Origin: Ensifer canadensis
GTDB taxonomy: Bacteria; Pseudomonadota; Alphaproteobacteria; Rhizobiales; Rhizobiaceae
Assembly (NCBI RefSeq): GCF_017488845.2
Contig: NZ_CP083370.1
Coordinates: 558,001-622,000 of the forward strand
Direction of reading: 5' to 3'
Length of the DNA: 64,000 nt
The position numbers and the translations under genes are program-made. Positions 48,864 through 56,994 of the stretch are shown here, in pieces (within the stretch, counting starts at the first letter, position 1; every line of letters starts with the position of its first letter). The notes beneath the pieces were generated by a model, which was not told where the DNA came from, did no database searches, and saw only the letters and a list, made by a program, of their open reading frames with translations.

Positions 48864-49532
48864 ATGAACAAGCAACGGGACGATACGATCGCAAGCCGCA
48901 TCAGCCGGGTACTGGCCGAGAGGATCATCTCGGGTGTGCTGACGCCGGGCGAGCGCCTGCGCCAGGATCACATCGCCGAGGAATTCGGCGCCAGCCACGT
49001 GCCGGTGCGCGAAGCGTTCCGGCTTTTGGAGGCGCAGGGGCTTGCCGTCAGCGAGCCACGTCGCGGCGTTCGTGTTGCGGCGTTCGACCTCAAGGAAGTC
49101 CGCGAGGTCGCCGAAATGCGGGCGGTTCTCGAGGTGCTGGCGCTGCGCCATGCGATCCCACATCTGACCGCTGCCATCCTCGATCGTGCCGAGGCGGCAA
49201 CGGTCGCCGCGGACACGTCGCGCGACGTCCGTTCCTGGGAGGCTGCCAACCGCGCTTTCCATCGGCTGATCCTGGAGCCCTGCGGCATGCCGCGACTGCT
49301 CGCCTCGATCGACGACCTGCATGCCGCCAGCGCCCGCTTTCTGTTTTCGGCCTGGAGGAGCAGCTGGGAAGCGCGCACCGACCATGACCACCGCGCGATC
49401 CTTGCCGCCTTGCGGGAAGGGCGGGGCGACGAGGCAGCCAAAATCCTCGCGCGCCATGTCGGCTGGATTGGCAAGACGCCGGTCAAGACAGCTGCCGGCG
49501 AGACGCGAGAGGCGTTTTCCATCGTCGGATAG
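48864..49532 (+). CDS. bioR: BioR, GntR-family repressor of biotin genes
   Basis: 222 residues: N-terminal winged helix (SRVLAERIISGVLTPGERLR, then EEFGASHVPVREAFRLLEAQG) and C-terminal FCD domain with metal-type His in NRAFHRLI and DHDHRAIL. The assignment to BioR rests on context: it precedes a bioY whose leader has two exact or near-exact BioR boxes (TTATCTATAA type), and the size fits the Agrobacterium BioR. Sequence alone would only support an FCD-type GntR protein. No box was seen in front of bioR itself. Confidence 0.8.
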   Translation: MNKQRDDTIASRISRVLAERIISGVLTPGERLRQDHIAEEFGASHVPVREAFRLLEAQGLAVSEPRRGVRVAAFDLKEVREVAEMRAVLEVLALRHAIPHLTAAILDRAEAATVAADTSRDVRSWEAANRAFHRLILEPCGMPRLLASIDDLHAASARFLFSAWRSSWEARTDHDHRAILAALREGRGDEAAKILARHVGWIGKTPVKTAAGETREAFSIVG

Positions 49533-49580
49533 GTCTTTGAGCGCAACCGTTACGCTTGGGTCGCCGCCATGGGCGCAAAA

Positions 49581-49590
49581 TTATAGATAA
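49581..49590. promoter_or_regulatory. BioR box 1
   Basis: TTATAGATAA, a perfect match to the BioR palindrome, within AAAATTATAGATAATTT. It lies 49 bp after the bioR stop and about 165 bp before bioY. Confidence 0.7.
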
Positions 49591-49697
49591 TTTATTTGCC
49601 TTGTTTTTCAGTCTGTTGATGGAATCGACGTGCGATTTTGCGCGCCGTTGTCGGTCTCGGATTGACTGGTACGTCAGTCGGGGCTAGTGCGGCCATC

Positions 49698-49707
49698 TTA
49701 TAGATAG
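49698..49707. promoter_or_regulatory. BioR box 2
   Basis: TTATAGATAG, one mismatch to the consensus. It is 19 bp (start to start) from box 3. Confidence 0.6.
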
Positions 49708-49716
49708 AATAAAAAA

Positions 49717-49726
49717 TTATCTATAA
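49717..49726. promoter_or_regulatory. BioR box 3
   Basis: TTATCTATAA, an exact match, 27 bp before the preferred bioY start. Near two helical turns from box 2, so two dimers could bind on one face. Confidence 0.75.
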
Positions 49727-49753
49727 TCGTGAATGCAACCCACGGAGACCCAG

Positions 49754-50347
49754 ATGTCCAATCTCGCTTCCGCCCACGCGCCCCTCTTCGATCCGCTCCG
49801 CCTCGACGGTAAAGCCTGGCCGGTCAAGGCGCTGTTCGTGCTTCTCGGCACCGGCTTTCTCGCGCTCTCCTCGCAGATCAGCGTGCCGATGGTCCCGGTG
49901 CCGGTGACCATGCAGACCTTTGCCATCACGATGATCGGCGTCATCTATGGTTGGCGGCTTGGCGTTGCCACCGTCCTTACCTGGCTGACTGAGGCCATGC
50001 TCGGGCTTCCGGTTCTTGCCAATGGCGCCGGCGGTCTTGCCCATTTCGCAGGGCCGACGGCCGGTTATCTCGCCGCCTTTCCTTTGGTCGCTGGTATCGC
50101 CGGCTGGCTGGCACAGCGCGGCTGGACCGGCGATCGCGTTGTCCTGAGCTTCTCCGCCCATTTCGCCGCCAACATGCTGTGCCTTGCAGTTGGCGCCGCC
50201 TGGCTTGCGACGTTGATCGGTTTCGAACAGGCAATCGCACTCGGTGCTGCGCCCTTCGTGCTCGGCGCGGTGCTGAAGTCGGCACTTGCGGCGGCCGTGC
50301 TGAAAGCCGTCCAGCGCTATGTGCAGAAGCCGACGGACCTGCTTTGA
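49754..50347 (+). CDS. bioY: Second biotin transporter BioY (solitary, BioR-linked)
   Basis: 197 residues from ATG 49754, which has GGAG 7 nt upstream; ATG 49733 would put the start at the edge of the BioR box. BioY signatures: QISVPMVPVPVTMQTFAITM, LPVLANGAGGLAHFAGPTAG and the late GAAPFVLGAVLKSALAAAVL. About six helices. No EcfA or EcfT genes adjoin it, so it either acts alone, as some BioY can, or borrows BioM/BioN from 8.2-9.5 kb. The downstream DUF1284 gene overlaps its stop. Confidence 0.93.
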   Translation: MSNLASAHAPLFDPLRLDGKAWPVKALFVLLGTGFLALSSQISVPMVPVPVTMQTFAITMIGVIYGWRLGVATVLTWLTEAMLGLPVLANGAGGLAHFAGPTAGYLAAFPLVAGIAGWLAQRGWTGDRVVLSFSAHFAANMLCLAVGAAWLATLIGFEQAIALGAAPFVLGAVLKSALAAAVLKAVQRYVQKPTDLL

Positions 50348-50739
50348 CGGTCCGGCTGCGCGGGCACCATCTGCTGTGCCTGCTGACCTTCGTGGGCGAG
50401 GGCTACACGCCCACGTTCACGCGCAACTATGTCAGGATCGCCGAACGCCTGTCGTCAGGTGAAAGCGTCACGGTTGTCGACGGCCCGGACGATATTTGCG
50501 TGCCGATGTTGTGTGACGCCGGTGCCCATTGCCGGGAAGACAGCATTGCACGGCGAGACAGTCTTGCACTCGCGGCCATCGCGAACATCCTCGACAGATC
50601 AGTCGCCGACGGAAAGGCCGCGGCGGTCTGTGTCGAATGCGAATGGGCCGGCCTCTGTAGCCGCGTTGCCGATAGCGGTTTTAGGGATGTTCTGGTGCGA
50701 GCAGGCACGGACCCGTGTTCACTGCGGGAAGAGGTCTGA
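50344..50739 (+). CDS. DUF1284 cysteine-rich protein
   Basis: 131 residues, start inferred as TTG 50344 inside the bioY stop (TTGA overlap), giving VRLRGHHLLCLL. There are eight Cys (12, 52, 57, 63, 96, 99, 105, 125), several as CxxxxC or CxxC, suggesting an iron-sulfur or zinc site. DUF1284 has no established function. Its coupling to bioY under BioR boxes suggests a role linked to biotin or sulfur supply (inference). Its end overlaps the convergent arsR gene by 21 bp. Confidence 0.8.
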   Translation: MTVRLRGHHLLCLLTFVGEGYTPTFTRNYVRIAERLSSGESVTVVDGPDDICVPMLCDAGAHCREDSIARRDSLALAAIANILDRSVADGKAAAVCVECEWAGLCSRVADSGFRDVLVRAGTDPCSLREEV

Positions 50740-51399
50740 AAAGGCCCTTTCGCCGCTATCGGTGAAGCGGATGGCGCGGCTGTTGTTCTCGCGTTTTGCC
50801 CAGCCCTTGTCGATGAACAGCGTCAGCAGCGCCTCGCCCAGCGAGCCTGCCAGATGCGAGCGTCTCTCGCTCCAGTCGAGGCAAGTTCGGCAGATTGGCC
50901 GGCGGGATTTCTTCAGCGATGCGTAGCTTATGCCGAGCGCCTCGATGCGGATCTGGCCCGTATCGGTCAAGGCGAGATCGTCGCCGGCGACCTCGATCTG
51001 TTTCGCCGCGATCAGGCTGTCGAGCATGCGCACGCCGTAGTCACCGGCTAGGTGGTTGTAGCAGACACGGGCCTTGCGCAGGGCCGGATCCCTGGGCCCG
51101 GGGCGATGCCGGTTCATGCCGCGGCTGGCGGCAAATCCCACGAGGTTCTCTAGCATCAGCCCGACCTCGTCTTCGGCCAGCTGGTAGTAGCGGTGACGGC
51201 CCTGTTTACGCTGGGTCAGCAGGCCCCCGGCCTCGAGCTTGGAAAGATGGGAACTCGCCGTCTGCAGCGTGATGCCGGCATGGGCCGCAAGCTCTGTCGG
51301 CGTCAGTGCGCGCCCGGCCATCAGCGCGGTCAGCATGTTGGCGCGGGCAGGGTCGCCGATCAGCGAGCCGATGAGTGCGATGTCTGGACCTTCCTTCAT
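50719..51399 (-). CDS. ArsR-family regulator with Cys-containing C-terminal domain
   Basis: 226 residues, twice the usual ArsR length. The winged helix is residues 10-75 (LTPTELAAHAGITLQTASSHLSKL). The extra C-terminal domain contains C113 (ARVCYNHLAGDYG), C170 and C173 (PICRTCLDWSERRSH), which could sense metals, electrophiles or oxidants. A perfect 7-4-7 palindrome starts 2 bp before its ATG and separates it from the divergent NIPSNAP and ABM genes, its likely targets. Confidence 0.88.
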   Translation of the reverse strand: MKEGPDIALIGSLIGDPARANMLTALMAGRALTPTELAAHAGITLQTASSHLSKLEAGGLLTQRKQGRHRYYQLAEDEVGLMLENLVGFAASRGMNRHRPGPRDPALRKARVCYNHLAGDYGVRMLDSLIAAKQIEVAGDDLALTDTGQIRIEALGISYASLKKSRRPICRTCLDWSERRSHLAGSLGEALLTLFIDKGWAKRENNSRAIRFTDSGERAFSDLFPQ

Positions 51400-51400
51400 A

Positions 51401-51418
51401 CTTCGATGGTAATCGAAG
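51401..51418. promoter_or_regulatory. Palindromic operator between arsR-type gene and NIPSNAP gene
   Basis: CTTCGAT-GGTA-ATCGAAG, perfect arms of 7 bp. It starts 2 bp before the regulator's start codon, leaving about 60 bp to the NIPSNAP start. A further half-site-like TTCATCGAAAG occurs near 51449. Confidence 0.7.
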
Positions 51419-51479
51419 CATCAAAGGCCGGCAAGCGGGCATAGTGGGTTCATCGAAAGACAAACACGAGGAACTCAAG

Positions 51480-51800
51480 ATGATCACCTGCTTCATCCGC
51501 TACGAAATCGACCCCTTCAAGAAGGAGGAATTCGCCGCCTATTCCCGCAACTGGGGTGAGGCGATCCCGCGCTGCGGCGCCGACCTGATCGGCTATTTCG
51601 GGCCGCACGAAGGTTCGGCGACAACCGCCTATGGCGTCTACAATATCGACAGCCTTGCTGCCTATGAGGCCTATCGCGCCCGGCTTGCCGCCGACCCTCT
51701 GGGCAGCGAGAACTACGCATTCGCGTGCAAAGAGCGTTTTATTCTGAAGGAGGATCGCATCTTCCTGAAAAACGTTTCGTCACCGGCTGGAAGGGACTGA
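51480..51800 (+). CDS. NIPSNAP family protein
   Basis: 106 residues from ATG 51480 (MITCFIRYEIDPFKKEEF) with GAGGA upstream. NIPSNAP fold is a ferredoxin-like dimeric alpha/beta barrel. Features: GADLIGYFGPHEGSATTAYG and the C-terminal RFILKEDRIFLKNV. Bacterial members have no settled function. It is followed 4 bp later by the ABM gene, so the two form one transcript under the ArsR-type regulator. Confidence 0.85.
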   Translation: MITCFIRYEIDPFKKEEFAAYSRNWGEAIPRCGADLIGYFGPHEGSATTAYGVYNIDSLAAYEAYRARLAADPLGSENYAFACKERFILKEDRIFLKNVSSPAGRD

Positions 51801-51804
51801 GCTC

Positions 51805-52152
51805 ATGATCACCGTTATCTTTGAAGTACTGCCGGCCGAGGGTCGTCGCGATACCTATCTCGGCATCGCCGCCGACCTGCGCCCGCTGCTGGACGGCATC
51901 GACGGGTTCATCTCGATCGAGCGCTTTCAAAGCCTTGCCGATCCGAACAAGGTCCTGTCGCTTTCGTTCTGGCGCGATGAGGCCGCCGTTAAGGAATGGC
52001 GCAACGGCGCCGAGCACCGCGCCGCCCAGGAGGCCGGCCGTCACGGCGTCTTTGCCGACTACCGTCTGCGCATCGCGTCAGTCGTTCGCGACTATGGCAT
52101 GAACGAGCGGCATCAGGCGCCGGTCGACAGCCGCGCCTTCCACGAGGCTTGA
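51805..52152 (+). CDS. Antibiotic biosynthesis monooxygenase (ABM) domain protein
   Basis: 115 residues. ABM pattern: MITVIFEVLPAEGRRDTYLG, GFISIERFQSLADPNKVLSL and the buried WRDEAAVKEWRNGAEHRAAQ segment. Members are cofactor-free monooxygenases or haem/quinone-handling proteins. Paired with NIPSNAP, which has the same fold class. Substrate unknown. Confidence 0.85.
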   Translation: MITVIFEVLPAEGRRDTYLGIAADLRPLLDGIDGFISIERFQSLADPNKVLSLSFWRDEAAVKEWRNGAEHRAAQEAGRHGVFADYRLRIASVVRDYGMNERHQAPVDSRAFHEA

Positions 52153-52224
52153 GGGCCATCGGCATGCCAAGCGGTTGGCTATGCATCGCAATTACAAAAT
52201 TTTTCCTGATGACCTTCAGGCTTT

Positions 52225-52246
52225 GGTAACCATCTTCGGTAACCAT
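52225..52246. promoter_or_regulatory. CtrA-like direct repeat upstream of ccrM
   Basis: GGTAACCAT occurs twice, 13 bp apart start to start, about 45 bp before the ccrM start codon. TAACCAT resembles the CtrA half-site TTAACCAT of alphaproteobacteria, though spacing differs from the canonical TTAA-N7-TTAA. Confidence 0.5.
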
Positions 52247-52257
52247 ACGCTCCATAG

Positions 52258-53421
<1,164 letters not shown>

Positions 53422-53496
53422 TCAACCAGTTCCGCCAGGTCCTTCGAAAAGCCCTCTGCCCGGTTTTTGTACCTTCAGTCCCGGAAGGAGAGCTTT

Positions 53497-53536
53497 AAAC
53501 GCCCGGAATCCGCAAGGTTTCCGGGCGTTTGTATGT
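53497..53536. terminator. Hairpin terminator after ccrM
   Basis: AAACGCCCGGAA/TTCCGGGCGTTT, a 12-bp perfect stem with a 10-nt loop, then GTATGTTTCC. The T-run is weak. It lies between the convergent ccrM and HAD genes and could serve both. Confidence 0.8.
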
Positions 53537-53580
53537 TTCCCTCAACCTCGGGGACTTCCAGCTATTGGCGCGCTGCCATG

Positions 53581-54198
53581 TCAGCGCTGGATGCCATAGG
53601 CCGCGAGATCGGCCTTCAGCTTCTCCGGGTCGGTGAAATGCACCGCGTACCAGCCGGCGAGGCGCGCGCCCTCGACATTGGGCATGCTGTCGTCGATGAA
53701 CAGTGTCGCTGGCGGATCGAGGTCGAAGTTGCGGGCATGAGTCTCGTAGATCGCCACATCCGGCTTGATCAGGCCGACATCGCCCGACACGGTGACGCCG
53801 CGCGGCAGGGTGAGGAACGGATAGAGCTGCAGCGCCTCGCGGAACGTATCGGAGGCGAAGTTGGTCAGCATCGTCACGTCGCGCCCCTCGGCGATCAGGT
53901 TCTCCATCAGGGAAACCGTTTCGACATAGGCGTGCGGGACCATCTCCTGCCAGTGCTTGCGGAAGGCGCGGATATGCTCTTCCCGTTCAGGGTGATCCTT
54001 GATCAGCAGAGCCTCGGCTTCTTCCCAGGAGCGGCCGCGGTCCTGCTCGATGTTCCAGTCGTGGGAGCAGACATTGGCGAAGAACCACTGCCGCTCGGCC
54101 TCGTCGGGAATGATGCGGCTGAAAGGCAGATTCGGGTCGTAGTGGATCAGCACCCTGCCGATGTCGAAGACGATGTGGCGGATTTCGATGCTGCTCAT
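53581..54198 (-). CDS. HAD superfamily hydrolase (YihX-like)
   Basis: 205 residues. Motif I is VFDIGRVLIHYD, matching the DxG(N/R)V type seen in YihX phosphatases rather than DxD; motif III GLIKPDVAIYE and motif IV LFIDDSMPNVEGA are intact. Cap helices are short. YihX acts on alpha-glucose-1-phosphate; the substrate here is unknown. It lies 45 bp beyond the mutY stop. Confidence 0.87.
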   Translation of the reverse strand: MSSIEIRHIVFDIGRVLIHYDPNLPFSRIIPDEAERQWFFANVCSHDWNIEQDRGRSWEEAEALLIKDHPEREEHIRAFRKHWQEMVPHAYVETVSLMENLIAEGRDVTMLTNFASDTFREALQLYPFLTLPRGVTVSGDVGLIKPDVAIYETHARNFDLDPPATLFIDDSMPNVEGARLAGWYAVHFTDPEKLKADLAAYGIQR

Positions 54199-54225
54199 GA
54201 ACCTGTTCCTCTTTACGAACTTTTA

Positions 54226-54252
54226 CAGCGCCGCGCGTCTACGCTAGACGCG
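54226..54252. repeat. Partial RIME-like repeat overlapping the mutY end
   Basis: TACAGCGCCGCGCGTCTACG, then CTAGACGCGC. This is the first hairpin of the mosaic repeat, without the second palindrome. The mutY stop codon lies inside it. Confidence 0.7.
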
Positions 54253-55335
54253 CTCGGCCTTGAAGGCATCTGGTATCGCCTGGGCGATCGCCTTCTTCAT
54301 AACCGTCGGCAACGCCTGGGTTTTCAGCGAAGCGACCGGCTCCCACCAGCCGTCGTTTCCGGTCTCGGCGCGCGCGACATTGGCCCGGTAGACCGACAGG
54401 CGCAACTCGAAATGCGTAAACACATGGGTGATCGTGCCGCAGTCTTCCCAGGCCGCCGCAAAGGGCTGGGCCTCGACTGAAGTCTCGCCGTCTTGCCGCG
54501 CCGTCCACGCCGTGCCGGGCACTTCGGTCATGCCACCGAGTAGGCCGGTTTCGCTGCGCTTGCGCAGATAGACCGTGTCGCGGGCATCGATCGCCACGAA
54601 GGCGGCGCCGAGCCTCAGCGGCTTGTCCTTCTTCTTTGCCTTGCGCGGAAAAGTCTCGGGGTCGGAGACGGAAAGCGCCAGACAGTGTGGCCGGAAGGGA
54701 CAGAGCGAACAGGCGGGGCGCTTCGGCGTGCAGATCGTCGCGCCGAGATCCATCATCGCCTGGGCGAAATCGCCGGGCCGGTCGGTGGGCGTCAAGGCCG
54801 CGACTTGGCTACGCATTTCCGGCTTGGCCGCCGGCAGCGGCGTTTCGATGGCATAGAGCCGCGAGATCACCCGCTCGACATTGCCGTCAAGTACGGCGCT
54901 CTGGCGGTTGAAGGCGATGGCGGCGACGGCGGCGGCCGTATAGTCGCCGATGCCGGGCAGGGCCTTCAGCCCTTCTTCCGTGTCCGGGAAACGGCCGCCA
55001 TGATCGCGGGCGACGGCCTCGGCGCATTTCTTCAGGTTGCGCGCCCGTGCGTAGTAGCCGAGGCCGGCCCAGGCCTTCATCACGTCTTCATTGTCGGCGG
55101 CGGCGAGATTTTCGACCGCCGGCCACAAGGTCAGGAACTTCTCGAAATAGGCCTTCACCGCCTGCACGGTCGTCTGCTGCAGCATGACCTCCGACATCCA
55201 GATATGGTATGGGTTCGCGACCACGCCTTGCCGCGCCATCGACGGCGAGACCCGCCACGGAAGCTCGCGGTGGTGCCGGTCGTACCATTCAAGAAGAAGC
55301 GGAGCGGCCTTCGCCGCCGTGATCGTATTTGCCAT
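54244..55335 (-). CDS. mutY: Adenine DNA glycosylase
   Basis: Removes adenine mispaired with 8-oxoguanine. 363 residues. Catalytic E49 in WMSEVMLQQTTV, helix-hairpin-helix ALPGIGDYTAAA (125-136), catalytic D150 in VLDGNVERV, [4Fe-4S] ligands C202, C209, C212 and C218, and a C-terminal NUDIX-like 8-oxoG domain (about 240-355). The final ERV-stop codons come from a mosaic repeat hairpin. Divergent from the DUF721 gene. Confidence 0.97.
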   Translation of the reverse strand: MANTITAAKAAPLLLEWYDRHHRELPWRVSPSMARQGVVANPYHIWMSEVMLQQTTVQAVKAYFEKFLTLWPAVENLAAADNEDVMKAWAGLGYYARARNLKKCAEAVARDHGGRFPDTEEGLKALPGIGDYTAAAVAAIAFNRQSAVLDGNVERVISRLYAIETPLPAAKPEMRSQVAALTPTDRPGDFAQAMMDLGATICTPKRPACSLCPFRPHCLALSVSDPETFPRKAKKKDKPLRLGAAFVAIDARDTVYLRKRSETGLLGGMTEVPGTAWTARQDGETSVEAQPFAAAWEDCGTITHVFTHFELRLSVYRANVARAETGNDGWWEPVASLKTQALPTVMKKAIAQAIPDAFKAERV

Positions 55336-55428
55336 GATTTGCCGGAAGTTCCTTTTCCGGCCTATACTTGGAGAAGGCGAGCCGGCGCATCAAGGCTCAA
55401 TCGACATTGCATACAGAAAGTCGCGTTC

Positions 55429-55935
55429 GTGAGTGAACAGAAGTCCCGCAGGGGTGTGGTCCAGATCAGCGAGGTCGCCAACGGCCTGATCGATCCGGTG
55501 CTCGCCAAGCGCGCCGGCATCAACACCATGCTGCTCGGCTCCTGGGACGAGATCGCCGGCGCGGACTTTGCCGACTGCACCCGGCCGGAAAAGATCGCCT
55601 GGCCGCGACGCGCCTCGGAGATTGCCGGCGAGGGCGGCCATCAGCCCGGCGTGCTCACCGTTGCCTGCGAGGGCGCGCGTGCGCTTTTCCTCACCCATGC
55701 ACAGGGCGAGCTGATCCAGCGTATCAACGGCTTCTTCGGCTTTTATGCCATCGGCCAGCTGCGGATCGTGCAAAAGCCGGTATCGCCGCCGCCAAAACGC
55801 AATCGCAAGCCAAGCCCGCTTTCCGGCGAACCGGCCCGCAAACTCGAAACCATGGTCGAGGGTATCGAGAGCGAAGAGCTGAAGGCGGCGCTGCGACGGC
55901 TCGGGACCGCAGTCATGTCTCCACGCCGGCGTTAG
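55429..55935 (+). CDS. DUF721 (DciA-like) protein
   Basis: 168 residues; start taken as GTG 55429 (MSEQKSRRGVVQISEVANGL), since longer frames run antisense through mutY. The DUF721/DciA core includes RAGINTMLLGSWDEIAGADF and GVLTVACEGARALFLTHAQG. In many bacteria DciA loads the replicative helicase DnaB; rhizobial members of this family are candidate DciA proteins. Basic, Pro-rich middle then a short helix. Upstream of the DsbA-like gene. Confidence 0.87.
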   Translation: MSEQKSRRGVVQISEVANGLIDPVLAKRAGINTMLLGSWDEIAGADFADCTRPEKIAWPRRASEIAGEGGHQPGVLTVACEGARALFLTHAQGELIQRINGFFGFYAIGQLRIVQKPVSPPPKRNRKPSPLSGEPARKLETMVEGIESEELKAALRRLGTAVMSPRRR

Positions 55936-56055
55936 GCCAGCACCATCAGGCGGTCACAATTCTTTGAATTCTGTTGAAACGCTGCCCCTTGCCGCCCCGC
56001 GCGCGGCAAGATATCGAATCCGCACTGCAATTCCCTCCGAACACGGGTAAAATTC

Positions 56056-56892
56056 ATGTCCGCTTCCGCAATGAACCTTTCGAAACGCCTGCTCAGCGGT
56101 GTTGCCATCGCGACCGTCGCTCTTGTGCTTGCCGCCTGCAGCGACGAGAAGAAGGAGCAGGCTTCGGCGACCCCGACCGAAACCACGGAAACGGCCGCCA
56201 AGGCCGACGCCAAGCCGGCCGACGCGATGACGACCGCTTCGACGACGGCTGCTCCGACAACGACCGCGCAAGCCAAGCCCGCCGGCACCGAAGTTGCCCA
56301 GTCGACCGCCGCTCCGGCAAAGGTCGAGCTGCCGAGCTCGGAAGGCTCCGTCGACATGGCCAAGCTGCTCGAGCCCGGAGCGCTGCCGGAAATGGCGGTC
56401 GGCGATGCCAACGCCCCGGTAACGATCGTCGAATACATGTCGATGACCTGCCCGCATTGCGCCGCCTTCCACAACAACACCTTCGAAGCGATCAAGACGA
56501 AGTACATCGACAGCGGCAAGGTTCGTTTCGTCCTGCGCGAATTCCCGTTCGATCCGCGCGCTGCTGCCGCCTTCATGCTGGCGCGCTGCGCCCCAGAGGG
56601 CCAGTATTTCCCGATGATCTCGATGCTGTTCAAGCAGCAGCAGCAGTGGGCTGCCGCTCAGAATGGTCGCGACGCATTGCTGCAGATGTCCAAACTTGCC
56701 GGTTTTACACAGGAGAGCTTCGAGTCCTGCTTGACGAACCAAAAACTTCTGGATGATGTGAACGCAGTTATGCAGCGGGGCGCAAAGGACTTTGGCGTAC
56801 AATCGACGCCGACCTTCTTCGTCAATGGAGAGCACTATTCTGGGGATATGTCGGTTGACGTCATGTCGGCCCTCATCGACAGCAAGCTCTGA
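56056..56892 (+). CDS. DsbA-family thiol-disulfide oxidoreductase, lipoprotein
   Basis: 278 residues. Lipobox LVLAAC (C28) anchors it to the membrane. A 75-residue Thr/Ala-rich linker leads to a thioredoxin-fold domain with CPHC (132-135, YMSMTCPHCAAFHN) and the cis-Pro loop QSTPTFFVNG. Probably oxidises or isomerises exported thiols (BdbD/ScsC-like). It lies just upstream of smc, and a terminator separates them. Confidence 0.92.
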   Translation: MSASAMNLSKRLLSGVAIATVALVLAACSDEKKEQASATPTETTETAAKADAKPADAMTTASTTAAPTTTAQAKPAGTEVAQSTAAPAKVELPSSEGSVDMAKLLEPGALPEMAVGDANAPVTIVEYMSMTCPHCAAFHNNTFEAIKTKYIDSGKVRFVLREFPFDPRAAAAFMLARCAPEGQYFPMISMLFKQQQQWAAAQNGRDALLQMSKLAGFTQESFESCLTNQKLLDDVNAVMQRGAKDFGVQSTPTFFVNGEHYSGDMSVDVMSALIDSKL

Positions 56893-56907
56893 TCCTTCGC
56901 TTTTCCT

Positions 56908-56945
56908 GAAAACGGGCGACGGCAGCAGCCGTGCGCCCGTTTTTC
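56908..56945 (+). terminator. Intrinsic terminator between the dsbA-like gene and smc
   Basis: AAACGGGCG/GCGCCCGTTT-type stem enclosing an inner ACGGC/GCCGT stem, followed by TTTTTC. It is 16 bp after the stop of the DsbA-like gene. Confidence 0.85.
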
Positions 56946-56994
56946 ATGCCCTGGGGCCGGGTGAAGAGGGGCGTTCCGCGCCAGCGTTTGCCGC

